Assembly: GCF_964204645.1 (NCBI RefSeq)
Contig: NC_134035.1
Coordinates: forward strand, 12,321,951 to 12,381,950
Source: Tubulanus polymorphus
Taxonomy: Eukaryota > Nemertea > Palaeonemertea > Tubulaniformes > Tubulanidae
Length of the DNA stretch: 60,000 nucleotides
Reading direction: 5' to 3'
Shown in pieces: positions 10,938 through 24,881 of the stretch. Numbering within the stretch: position 1 is the stretch's first letter; each line of letters starts with the position of its first letter. Position numbers and translations under genes: made by a program. The notes below the pieces were generated by a model, which saw only the letters and a list, made by a program, of their open reading frames with translations, made no database searches and was not told the origin of the DNA.

Positions 10938-13104
10938 GTGATGCAGCTTCAAGACTTAAAGAATCAAGACCACAGAGCCACCATACAGACTTCGCAGATG
11001 AATTACCACAGAACCAACATTCAGATTCAACAGATGAATAACCACAGAACCAACATCAAACTCTACCACACCAGCAGAATCCAAGGTATTTGTCATGTTT
11101 TAGGTGATGCAGCTTCAAGACCTGACAGATGAATTACCACAGAACCAACATCAACCTCTACCACAGAACCAACATCCAGACTCCACAGATGAATAACCAC
11201 AGAACCAACATCAAACTCCACCACACCAGCAGAATCCAAGGTATTTATCATGTTTTAGGTGATGCAGCTTCAAGACCTGACAGATGAATTACCACAGGAC
11301 CAACATCAACCTCTACCACAGAACCACCATCCAGACTCCACAGACGAATTACCACAGAACCAACATTAAACTATCACAGAACCAACATCCAAACTCCACA
11401 GATGAATTACCACAGAACCAACATCAAACTACCACACCAGACTCCAAGGTATTTATGATCTAGGTGATGCAGCTTCCAGACTTAAAGAATCAAGACCACA
11501 GAACCACCATCCAGACTTCGCAGATGAATAACCACGGAACCAACATTCAGATTCAACAGATGAATTACCACAGAACCAACATCAAACTACCACACCAGAC
11601 TCCAAGGTATTTATGATCTAGGTGATGCAGCTTCCAGACTTAAAGAATCAAGACCACAGAACCACCATCCAGACTTCGCAGATTAATTACCACAGAACCA
11701 ACATTCAGATTCAACAGATGAATAACCACAGAACCAACATCAAACTCTACCACACCAGCAGAATCCAAGGTATTTATCATGTTTTAGGTGATGCAGCTTC
11801 AAGACCTGACAGATGAATTACCACAGAACCACCATCCAGACTCCACAGACGAATTACCACAGAACCAACATCAAACTCTATCACAGAACCAACATCCAAA
11901 CTCCACAGATGAATTACCACAGAACCACCATCAAACTACCACACCAGACTCCAAGGTATTTATGATCTAGGTGATGCAGCTTCCAGACTTAAAGAATCAA
12001 GACCATAGAACCACCATCCAGACTTCGCAGATGAATTACCATAGAACCAGCATTCAGACTTCCCAGATGAATAACCACAGAACCAACATCAAACTCTACC
12101 ACACCAGCAGAATCCAAGGTATTTATCATGTTTTAGGTGATGCAGCTTCAAGACCTGACAGATGAATTACCACAGGACCAACATCAACCTCTACCACAGA
12201 ACCAACATCCAGACTCCACAGATGAATTGCCACAGAACCAACATCAAACTCTATCACAGAACCAATGTCCAGACTCCACAGATGAATTACCACAGAACCA
12301 ACATCAAACTCTATCACAGAACCAACATCCAAACTCCACAGATGAATTACCACAGAACCAACATCAAACTACCATACCAGACTCCAAGGTATTTATGATC
12401 TAGGTGATGCAGCTTCCAGACTTAAAGAATCAAGACCACAGAACCACCATCCAGACTTCGCAGATGAATTACCACAGAACCAACATTCAGATTCAACAGA
12501 TGAATAACCACAGAACCAACATCAAACTACCACACCAGCAGAATCCAAGGTATTTATCATGTTTTAGGTGATGCAGCTTCAAGACCTGACAGATGAATTA
12601 CCACAGAACCACCATCCAGACTCCACAGACGAATTACCACAGAACCAACATTAAACTATCACAGAACCAACATCCAAACTCCACAGATGAATTACCACAG
12701 AACCAACATCAAACTACCACACCAGACTCCAAGGTATTTATGATCTAGGTGATGCAGCTTCCAGACTTAAAGAATCAAGACCACAGAACCACCATCCAGA
12801 CTTCGCAGATGAATTACCACGGAACCAACATTCAGATTCAACAGATGAATTACCACAGAACCAACATCAAACTCTACCACACCAGCAGAATCCAAGGTAT
12901 TTATCATGTTTTAGGTGATGCAGCTTCAAGACCTGACAGATGAATTACCACAGGACCAACATCAACCTCTACCACAGAACCAACATCCAGACTTCACAGA
13001 TGAATTACCACAGAACCAACATCAAACTCTATCACAGAACCAATGTCCAGACTCCACAGACGAATTACCACAGAACCAACATTAAACTATCATAGAACCA
13101 ACAT

Positions 13105-13370
13105 CCAAACTCCACAGATGAATTACCACAGAACCAACATCAAACTCTACCACAGATCCAACATCCAGACTTCACAGATGAATTACCACAGAACCACCAT
13201 CCAGACTTCACAAATGAATTACCACAGAACCAACATCAAACTCTACCACAGAACCGACATCCAGACTTCACAGATGAATTACCACAGAACCAACATTAAA
13301 CTCTTTCACAGAACCAACATCCAAACTCCACAGATGAATTACCACAGAACCACCATCAAACTACCACACC
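13105..13370. repeat. 60 bp unit run inside block I (copy 1)
   Basis: A punctuation-free run with distinctive variants CACAGATCCAACATCC, AACCGACATCC and AACTCTTTCACAG. It returns at 19,234-19,499 (+6,129) and at 38,503-38,778. The last copy reads AACTCTATCACAG in place of AACTCTTTCACAG. Confidence 0.75.
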
Positions 13371-13719
13371 AGACTCCAAGGTATTTATGATCTAGGTGAT
13401 GCAGCTTCCAGACTTAAAGAATCAAGACCACAGAACCACCATCCAGACTTCGCAGATGAATTACCACAGAACCAACATTCAGATTCAACAGATGAATAAC
13501 CACAGAACCAACATCAACCTCTACCACAGAACCAACATCCAGACTCCACAGATGGATTACCACAGAACCAACATTAAACTCTATCACAGAACCAACATCC
13601 AAACTCCACAGATGAATTACCACAGAACCACCATCAAACTACCACACCAGACTCCAAGGCATTTATGATCTAGGTGATGCAGCTTCCAGACTTAAAGAAT
13701 CAAGACCACAGAACCACCA

Positions 13720-14430
13720 TCCAGACTTCACAACTGAATTCCCACAGAACCAACATCAAACTCTACCACAGAACCAACATCCAGACTTCACAGATGAATT
13801 ACCACAGAACCATTATCAAACTCTACCACAGAACCAACATCCAGACTTCACAAATGAATTACCACAGAACCAACATCAAACTCTACCACAGAACCAACAT
13901 CCAGACTTCACAAATGAATTACCACAGAACCAACATTAAACTCTACCACAGAACCAACATCCAGACTTCACAAATGAATTACCACAGAACCAACATCAAA
14001 CTCTACCACAGAACCAACATCCAGGCTTCACAAATGAATTACCACAGAACCAACATCAAACTCTACCACAGAACCAACATCCAGACTCCACAGATGAATT
14101 ACCACAGAACCAACATTAAACTCTACCACAGAACCAACATCCAGGCTTCACAGATGAATTACCACAGAACCAACATCAAACTCTACCACAGAACCAACAT
14201 CCAGACTTCACAAATGAATTACCACAGAACCAACATCAAACTCTACCGCAGAACCAACATCCAGACTCCACAGATGAATTACCACAGAACCAACATCAAA
14301 CTCTACCACAGAACCAACATCCAGGCTTCACAGATGAATTACCACAGAACCAACATTAAACTCTACTACAGAACCAACATCCAGGCTTCACAGATGAATT
14401 ACCACAGAACCAACATCAAACTACCACACC
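13720..14430. repeat. Homogeneous 12-unit run of 60 bp units (block I copy 1)
   Basis: Twelve successive 60 bp units without punctuation, starting from the unusual ACTTCACAACTGAATTCCCA. The same ordered series of unit variants is found at 19,849-20,559 and, minus one unit, at 38,950-39,600. A 258-codon open frame covers it but carries no recognisable protein. Confidence 0.85.
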
Positions 14431-14996
14431 AGACTCCAAGGTATTTATGATCTAGGTGATGCAGCTTCCAGACTTAAAGAATCAAGACCACAGAACCACC
14501 ATCCAGACTTCACAGATGAATTACCACAGAACCAACATTCAGATTCAACAGATGAATAACCACAGAACCAACATCAAACTCTACCACACCAGCAGAATCC
14601 AAGGTATTTATCATGTTTTAGGTGATGCAGCTTCAAGACCTGACAGATGAATTACCACAGAACCACCATCCAGACTCCACAGACGAATTACCACAGAACC
14701 AACATTAAACTATCACAGAACCAACATCCAAACTCCACAGATGAATTACCACAGAACCAACATCAAACTACCACACCAGACTTTAAGGTATTTATGATCT
14801 AGGTGATGCAGCTTCCAAACTTAAAGAATCAAGACCACAGAACCACCATCCAGACTTCGCAGATGAATTACCATAGAACCAGCATTCAGACTTCCCAGAT
14901 GAATAACCACAGAACCAACATTCAGATTCAACAGATGAATAACCACAGAACCACCATCAAACTACGACACCAGACTCCAAGGTATTTATGATCTAG

Positions 14997-17900
14997 GTGA
15001 TGCAGCTTCAAGACTTAAAGAATCAAGACCACAGAACCACCATCCAGACTTCGCAGATGAATTACCACAAAACCAACATTCAGATTCAACAGATGAATAA
15101 CCACAGAACCAACATCAAACTCTACCACACCAGCAGAATCCAAGGTATTTATCATGTTATAGGTGATGCAGCTTCAAGACCTGACAGATGAATTACCACA
15201 GGACCAACATCAACCTCTACCACAGAACCAACATCCAGACTCCACAGATGAATTACCACAGAACCAACATCAAACTCTATCACAGAACCAATGTCCAGAC
15301 TCCACAGATGAATTACCACAGAACCAACATCAAACTCTATCACAGAACCAACATCCAAACTCCACAGATGAATTACCACAGAACCAACATCAAACTACCA
15401 TACCAGACTCCAAGGTATTTATGATCTAGGTGATGCAGCTTCCAGACTTAAAGAATCAAGACCACAGAACCACCATCCAGACTTCGCAGATGAATTACCA
15501 CAGAACCAACATTCAGATTCAACAGATGAATTACCACAGAACCAACATCAAACTACCATACCAGACTCCAAGGTATTTATGATCTAGGTGATGCAGCTTC
15601 CAGACTTAAAGAATCAAGACCATAGAACCACCATCCAGACTTCGCAGATGAATTACCATAGAACCAGCATTCAGATTCAACAGATGAATAACCACAGAAC
15701 CAACATCAAACTCTACCACACCAGCAGAATCCAAGGTACTTATCATGTTTTAGGTGATGCAGCTTCAAGACCTGACAGATGAATTACCACAGAACCACCA
15801 TCCAGACTCCACAGACGAATTACCACAGAACCAACATCAAACTCTATCACAGAACCAACATCCAAACTCCACAGATGAATTACCACAGAACCACCATCAA
15901 ACTACCACACCAGACTCCAAGGTATTTATGATCTAGGTGATGCAGCTTCCAGACTTAAAGAATCAAGACCATAGAACCACCATCCAGACTTCGCAGATGA
16001 ATTACCATAGAACCAGCATTCAGACTTCCCAGATGAATTACCACAGAACCACCATCAAACTACCACACCAGACTCCAAGGTATTTATGATCTAGGTGATG
16101 CAGCTTCCAGACTTAAAGAATCAAGACCACAGAACCACCATCCAGACTTCGCAGATGAATTACCACGGAACCAACATTCAGATTCAACAGATGAATAACC
16201 ACAGAACCAACATCAAACTCTACCACACCAGCAGAATCCAAGGTATTTATCATGTTTTAGGTGATGCAGCTTCAAGACCTGACAGATGAATTACCACAGG
16301 ACCAACATCAACCTCTACCACAGAACCAACATCCAGACTCCACAGATGAATTACCACAGAACCAACATCAAACTCTATCACAGAACCAATGTCCAGACTC
16401 CACAGACGAATTACCACAGAACCAACATCAAACTATCACAGAACCAACATCCAAACTCCACAGATGAATTACCACAGAACCAACATCAAACTACCACACC
16501 AGACTCCAAGGTATTTATGATCTAGGTGATGCAGCTTCCAGACTTAAAGAATCAAGACCACAGAACCACCATCCAGACTTCACAGATGAATTACCACAGA
16601 ACCAACATTCAGATTCAACAGATGAATAACCACAGAACCAACATCAAACTCTACCACACCAGCAGAATCCAAGGTATTTATCATGTTTTAGGTGATGCAG
16701 CTTCAAGACCTGACAGATGAATTACCACAGAACCACCATCCAGACTCCACAGACGAATTACCACAGAACCAACATTAAACTATCACAGAACCAACATCCA
16801 AACTCCACAGATGAATTACCACAGAACCAACATCAAACTACCACACCAGACTCCAAGGTATTTATGATCTAGGTGATGCAGCTTCCAAACTTAAAGAATC
16901 AAGACCACAGAACCACCATCCAGACTTCGCAGATGAATTACCATAGAACCAGCATTCAGACTTCCCAGATGAATAACCACAGAACCAACATTCAGATTCA
17001 ACAGATGAATAACCACAGAACCACCATCAAACTACGACACCAGACTCCAAGGTATTTATGATCTAGGTGATGCAGCTTCAAGACTTAAAGAATCAAGACC
17101 ACAGAGCCACCATACAGACTTCGCAGATGAATTACCACAGAACCAACATTCAGATTCAACAGATGAATAACCACAGAACCAACATCAAACTCTACCACAC
17201 CAGCAGAATCCAAGGTATTTGTCATGTTTTAGGTGATGCAGCTTCAAGACCTGACAGATGAATTACCACAGAACCAACATCAACCTCTACCACAGAACCA
17301 ACATCCAGACTCCACAGATGAATAACCACAGAACCAACATCAAACTCCACCACACCAGCAGAATCCAAGGTATTTATCATGTTTTAGGTGATGCAGCTTC
17401 AAGACCTGACAGATGAATTACCACAGGACCAACATCAACCTCTACCACAGAACCACCATCCAGACTCCACAGACGAATTACCACAGAACCAACATTAAAC
17501 TATCACAGAACCAACATCCAAACTCCACAGATGAATTACCACAGAACCAACATCAAACTACCACACCAGACTCCAAGGTATTTATGATCTAGGTGATGCA
17601 GCTTCCAGACTTAAAGAATCAAGACCACAGAACCACCATCCAGACTTCGCAGATGAATAACCACGGAACCAACATTCAGATTCAACAGATGAATTACCAC
17701 AGAACCAACATCAAACTACCACACCAGACTCCAAGGTATTTATGATCTAGGTGATGCAGCTTCCAGACTTAAAGAATCAAGACCACAGAACCACCATCCA
17801 GACTTCGCAGATTAATTACCACAGAACCAACATTCAGATTCAACAGATGAATAACCACAGAACCAACATCAAACTCTACCACACCAGCAGAATCCAAGGT

Positions 17901-20900
17901 ATTTATCATGTTTTAGGTGATGCAGCTTCAAGACCTGACAGATGAATTACCACAGAACCACCATCCAGACTCCACAGACGAATTACCACAGAACCAACAT
18001 CAAACTCTATCACAGAACCAACATCCAAACTCCACAGATGAATTACCACAGAACCACCATCAAACTACCACACCAGACTCCAAGGTATTTATGATCTAGG
18101 TGATGCAGCTTCCAGACTTAAAGAATCAAGACCATAGAACCACCATCCAGACTTCGCAGATGAATTACCATAGAACCAGCATTCAGACTTCCCAGATGAA
18201 TAACCACAGAACCAACATCAAACTCTACCACACCAGCAGAATCCAAGGTATTTATCATGTTTTAGGTGATGCAGCTTCAAGACCTGACAGATGAATTACC
18301 ACAGGACCAACATCAACCTCTACCACAGAACCAACATCCAGACTCCACAGATGAATTGCCACAGAACCAACATCAAACTCTATCACAGAACCAATGTCCA
18401 GACTCCACAGATGAATTACCACAGAACCAACATCAAACTCTATCACAGAACCAACATCCAAACTCCACAGATGAATTACCACAGAACCAACATCAAACTA
18501 CCATACCAGACTCCAAGGTATTTATGATCTAGGTGATGCAGCTTCCAGACTTAAAGAATCAAGACCACAGAACCACCATCCAGACTTCGCAGATGAATTA
18601 CCACAGAACCAACATTCAGATTCAACAGATGAATAACCACAGAACCAACATCAAACTACCACACCAGCAGAATCCAAGGTATTTATCATGTTTTAGGTGA
18701 TGCAGCTTCAAGACCTGACAGATGAATTACCACAGAACCACCATCCAGACTCCACAGACGAATTACCACAGAACCAACATTAAACTATCACAGAACCAAC
18801 ATCCAAACTCCACAGATGAATTACCACAGAACCAACATCAAACTACCACACCAGACTCCAAGGTATTTATGATCTAGGTGATGCAGCTTCCAGACTTAAA
18901 GAATCAAGACCACAGAACCACCATCCAGACTTCGCAGATGAATTACCACGGAACCAACATTCAGATTCAACAGATGAATTACCACAGAACCAACATCAAA
19001 CTCTACCACACCAGCAGAATCCAAGGTATTTATCATGTTTTAGGTGATGCAGCTTCAAGACCTGACAGATGAATTACCACAGGACCAACATCAACCTCTA
19101 CCACAGAACCAACATCCAGACTTCACAGATGAATTACCACAGAACCAACATCAAACTCTATCACAGAACCAATGTCCAGACTCCACAGACGAATTACCAC
19201 AGAACCAACATTAAACTATCATAGAACCAACATCCAAACTCCACAGATGAATTACCACAGAACCAACATCAAACTCTACCACAGATCCAACATCCAGACT
19301 TCACAGATGAATTACCACAGAACCACCATCCAGACTTCACAAATGAATTACCACAGAACCAACATCAAACTCTACCACAGAACCGACATCCAGACTTCAC
19401 AGATGAATTACCACAGAACCAACATTAAACTCTTTCACAGAACCAACATCCAAACTCCACAGATGAATTACCACAGAACCACCATCAAACTACCACACCA
19501 GACTCCAAGGTATTTATGATCTAGGTGATGCAGCTTCCAGACTTAAAGAATCAAGACCACAGAACCACCATCCAGACTTCGCAGATGAATTACCACAGAA
19601 CCAACATTCAGATTCAACAGATGAATAACCACAGAACCAACATCAACCTCTACCACAGAACCAACATCCAGACTCCACAGATGGATTACCACAGAACCAA
19701 CATTAAACTCTATCACAGAACCAACATCCAAACTCCACAGATGAATTACCACAGAACCACCATCAAACTACCACACCAGACTCCAAGGCATTTATGATCT
19801 AGGTGATGCAGCTTCCAGACTTAAAGAATCAAGACCACAGAACCACCATCCAGACTTCACAACTGAATTCCCACAGAACCAACATCAAACTCTACCACAG
19901 AACCAACATCCAGACTTCACAGATGAATTACCACAGAACCATTATCAAACTCTACCACAGAACCAACATCCAGACTTCACAAATGAATTACCACAGAACC
20001 AACATCAAACTCTACCACAGAACCAACATCCAGACTTCACAAATGAATTACCACAGAACCAACATTAAACTCTACCACAGAACCAACATCCAGACTTCAC
20101 AAATGAATTACCACAGAACCAACATCAAACTCTACCACAGAACCAACATCCAGGCTTCACAAATGAATTACCACAGAACCAACATCAAACTCTACCACAG
20201 AACCAACATCCAGACTCCACAGATGAATTACCACAGAACCAACATTAAACTCTACCACAGAACCAACATCCAGGCTTCACAGATGAATTACCACAGAACC
20301 AACATCAAACTCTACCACAGAACCAACATCCAGACTTCACAAATGAATTACCACAGAACCAACATCAAACTCTACCGCAGAACCAACATCCAGACTCCAC
20401 AGATGAATTACCACAGAACCAACATCAAACTCTACCACAGAACCAACATCCAGGCTTCACAGATGAATTACCACAGAACCAACATTAAACTCTACTACAG
20501 AACCAACATCCAGGCTTCACAGATGAATTACCACAGAACCAACATCAAACTACCACACCAGACTCCAAGGTATTTATGATCTAGGTGATGCAGCTTCCAG
20601 ACTTAAAGAATCAAGACCACAGAACCACCATCCAGACTTCACAGATGAATTACCACAGAACCAACATTCAGATTCAACAGATGAATAACCACAGAACCAA
20701 CATCAAACTCTACCACACCAGCAGAATCCAAGGTATTTATCATGTTTTAGGTGATGCAGCTTCAAGACCTGACAGATGAATTACCACAGAACCACCATCC
20801 AGACTCCACAGACGAATTACCACAGAACCAACATTAAACTATCACAGAACCAACATCCAAACTCCACAGATGAATTACCACAGAACCAACATCAAACTAC

Positions 20901-21125
20901 CACACCAGACTTTAAGGTATTTATGATCTAGGTGATGCAGCTTCCAAACTTAAAGAATCAAGACCACAGAACCACCATCCAGACTTCGCAGATGAATTAC
21001 CATAGAACCAGCATTCAGACTTCCCAGATGAATAACCACAGAACCAACATTCAGATTCAACAGATGAATAACCACAGAACCACCATCAAACTACGACACC
21101 AGACTCCAAGGTATTTATGATCTAG
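14997..21125. repeat. Array 2 tandem block I, copy 2 (6,129 bp)
   Basis: Head-to-tail duplicate of 8,868-14,996, sharing all private variants noted for copy 1, including CCAGACTTTAAGGTA at ~14,780 and ~20,909. The lack of visible divergence implies a very recent duplication, or an assembly artefact that must be excluded. Confidence 0.93.
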
Positions 21126-21692
21126 GTGATGCAGCTTCAAGACTTAAAGAATCAAGACCACAGAACCACCATACAGACTTCGCAGATGAATTACCACAGA
21201 ACCAACATTCAGATTCAACAGATGAATAACCACAGAACCAACATCAAACTCTACCACACCAGCAGAATCCAAGGTATTTATCATGTTTTAGGTGATGCAG
21301 CTTCAAGACCTGACAGATGAATTACCACAGGACCAACATCAACCTCTACCACAGAACCAACATCCAGATTTCACAGAGGAATTACCACAGAACCAACATC
21401 AAACTCTATCACAGAACCAACATCCAAACTCCAAAGATGAATTACCACAGAACCAACATCAAACTACCACACCAGACTCCAAGGTATTTATGATCTAGGT
21501 GATGCAGCTTCCAGACTTAAAGAATCAAGACCACAGAACCACTATCCAGACTTCGCAGATGAATTACCACAGAACCAACATTCAGATTCAACAGATGAAT
21601 AACCACAGAACCAACATCCAAACTCCACAGATGAATTACCACAGAACCACCATCAAACTACCACACCAGACTCCAAGGTATTTATGATCTAG
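21126..21692. repeat. Linker between tandem blocks I and II
   Basis: Alpha-beta-alpha stretch resembling 10,938 onward at its start, sharing CCATACAGACTTCG. It then carries the variants CCAGATTTCACAGAGGAA and CTCCAAAGATGAA, which return at 23,361-23,567 and 32,074-32,280. The landmarks 21,126, 21,292 and 21,499 match 23,195, 23,361 and 23,568 at an offset of 2,069 bp. Confidence 0.75.
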
Positions 21693-23567
21693 GTGATGCA
21701 GCTTCCAGACTTAAAGAATCAAGACCACAGAACCACCATCCAGACATCGCAGATGAATTACCATAGAACCAGCATTCAGATTCAACAGATGAATAACCAC
21801 AGAACCAACATCAAACTCTACCACACCAGCAGAATCCAAGGTACTTATCATGTTTTAGGTGATGCAGCTTCAAGACCTGACAGATGAATTACCACAGGAC
21901 CAACATCAACCTCTACCACAGAACCAACATCCAGACTCCACAGATGAATTACCACAGAACCAACATCAAACTCTATCACACCAGCAGAATCCAAGGTATT
22001 TATCATGTTTTAGGTGATGCAGCTTCAAGACCTGACAGATGAATTACCACGGGACCAACATCAACCTCTCCCACAGAACCATCATCCAGACTCCACAGAT
22101 GAATTACCACAGAACCAACATCAAACTACCACACCAGACTCCAAGGTATTTATGATTTAGGTGATGCAGCTTCCAGACTTAAAGAATCAAGACCATAGAA
22201 CCACCATCCAGACTTCGCAGATGAATTACCATAGAACCAGCATTCAGACTTCCCAGATGAATAACCACAGAACCAACATCCAGACCCCACAGATGAATTA
22301 CCACAGAACCAACATCAAACTCTATTACAGAACCAATGTCCAGACTCCACAGATGAATTACCACAGAACCAACATCAAACTCTATCACAGAACCAACATC
22401 CAAACTCCACAGATGAATTACCACAGAACCAACATCAAACTACCATACCAGACTCCAAGGTACTTATGATCTAGGTGATGCAGCTTCCAGACTTAAAGAA
22501 TCAAGACCACAGAACCACCATCCAGACTTCGCAGATGAATTACCACAGAACCAACATTCAGATTCAACAGATGAATAACCACAGAACCAACATCAAACTC
22601 TACCACACCAGCAGAATCCAAGGTATTTATCATGTTTTAGGTGATGCAGCTTCAAGACCTGACAGATGAATTACCACAGAACCACCATCCAGACTCCACA
22701 GACGAATTACCACAAAACCAACATTAAACTATCACAGAACCAACATCCAAACTCCACAGATGAATTACCACAGAACCAACATCAAACTACCACACCAGAC
22801 TCCAAGGTATTTATGATCTAGGTGATGCAGCCTCCAAACTTAAAGAATCAAGACCACAGAACCACCATCCAGACTTCGCAGATGAATTACCACGGAACCA
22901 ACATTCAGATTCAAAAGATGAATTACCACAGAACCAACATCAACCTCTACCACACCAGCAGAATCCAAGGTATTTATCATGTTTTAGGTGATGCAGCTTC
23001 AAGACCTGACAGATGAATTACCACAGGACCAACATCAACCTCTACCACAGAACCAACATCCAGACTTCACAGATGAATTACCACAGAACCAACATCAAAC
23101 TCTATCACAGAACCAACATCCAAACTCCACAGATGAATTACCACAGAACCAACATCAAACTACCACACCAGACTCCAAGGTATTTATGATCTAGGTGATG
23201 CAGCTTCCAGACTTAAAGAATCAAGACCACAGAACCACCATCCAGACTTCGCAGATGAATTACCACAGAACCAACATTCAGATTCAACAGATGAATAACC
23301 ACAGAACCAACATCAAACTCTACCACACCAGCAGAATCCAAGGTATTTATCATGTTTTAGGTGATGCAGCTTCAAGACCTGACAGATGAATTACCACAGG
23401 ACCAACATCAACCTCTACCACAGAACCAACATCCAGATTTCACAGAGGAATTACCACAGAACCAACATCAAACTCTATCACAGAACCAACATCCAAACTC
23501 CAAAGATGAATTACCACAGAACCAACATCAAACTACCACACCAGACTCCAAGGTATTTATGATCTAG

Positions 23568-24881
23568 GTGATGCAGCTTCCAGACTTAAAGAATCAAGAC
23601 CACAGAACCACTATCCAGACTTCGCAGATGAATTACCACAGAACCAACATTCAGATTCAACAGATGAATAACCACAGAACCAACATCCAAACTCCACAGA
23701 TGAATTACCACAGAACCACCATCAAACTACCACACCAGACTCCAAGGTATTTATGATCTAGGTGATGCAGCTTCCAGACTTAAAGAATCAAGACCATAGA
23801 ACCACCATCCAGACTTCGCAGATGAATTGCCATAGAACCAGCATTCAGACTTCCCAGATGAATAACCACAGAACCAACATCAAACTCTACCACACCAGCA
23901 GAATCCAAGGTACTTATCATGTTTTAGGTGATGCAGCTTCAAGACCTGACAGATGAATTACCACAGGACCAACATCAACCTCTACCACAGAACCAACATC
24001 CAGACTCCACAGATGAATTACCACAGAACCAACATCAAACTCTATCACAGAACCAATGTCCAGACTCCACAGATGAATTACCACAGAACCAACATCAAAC
24101 TCTATCACAGAACCAACATCCAAACTCCAAAGATGAATTACCACAGAACCAACATCAAACTACCACACCAGACTCCAAGGTATTTATGATCTAGGTGATG
24201 CAGCTTCCAGACTTAAAGAATCAAGACCACAGAACCACTATCCAGACTTCGCAGATGAATTACCACAGAACCAACATTCAGATTCAACAGATGAATAACC
24301 ACAGAACCAACATCCAAACTCCACAGATGAATTACCACAGAACCACCATCAAACTACCACACCAGACTCCAAGGTATTTATGATCTAGGTGATGCAGCTT
24401 CCAGACTTAAAGAATCAAGACCATAGAACCACCATCCAGACTTCGCAGATGAATTGCCATAGAACCAGCATTCAGACTTCCCAGATGAATAACCACAGAA
24501 CCAACATCAAACTCTACCACACCAGCAGAATCCAAGGTACTTATCATGTTTTAGGTGATGCAGCTTCAAGACCTGACAGATGAATTACCACAGGACCAAC
24601 ATCAACCTCTACCACAGAACCAACATCCAGACTCCACAGATGAATTACCACAGAACCAACATCAAACTCTATCACAGAACCAATGTCCAGACTCCACAGA
24701 TGAATTACCACAGAACCAACATCAAACTCTATCACAGAACCAATGTCCAGACTCCACAGACGAATTACCACAGAACCAACATCAAACTCTATCACAGAAC
24801 CAACATCCAAACTCCACAGATGAATTACCACAGAACCAATATCAAACTACCACACCAGACTCCAAGGTATTTATGATCTAG
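23568..24881. repeat. 627 bp tandem duplication plus partial third copy
   Basis: Landmarks 23,568 and 23,762 return at 24,195 and 24,389, an offset of 627 bp. A further related stretch starts at 24,882. All carry GAATTGCCATAGAACCAGCA. The beta-to-alpha interval grows by 60 bp from one copy to the next (267 bp, then 327 bp). The whole group is present again in block II copy 2 at 32,281-33,594. Confidence 0.8.

Larger units (their letters stand above)
8868..14996. repeat. Array 2 tandem block I, copy 1 (6,129 bp)
   Basis: About twenty recurrent landmarks in this block return exactly 6,129 bp downstream: 9,034 to 15,163; 9,459 to 15,588; 11,622 to 17,751; 13,043 to 19,172; 13,674 to 19,803; 14,803 to 20,932. 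Copy-specific variants return too, such as ACAGAGCCACCATACAGAC at ~10,975, the stop-creating GATTAATTACC at ~11,681 and CCATTATCAAAC at ~13,810. I saw no difference between copies inside the block by eye. At the left boundary the copies differ: CTTCCAGAC at 8,878 and CTTCAAGAC at 15,007. Confidence 0.93.
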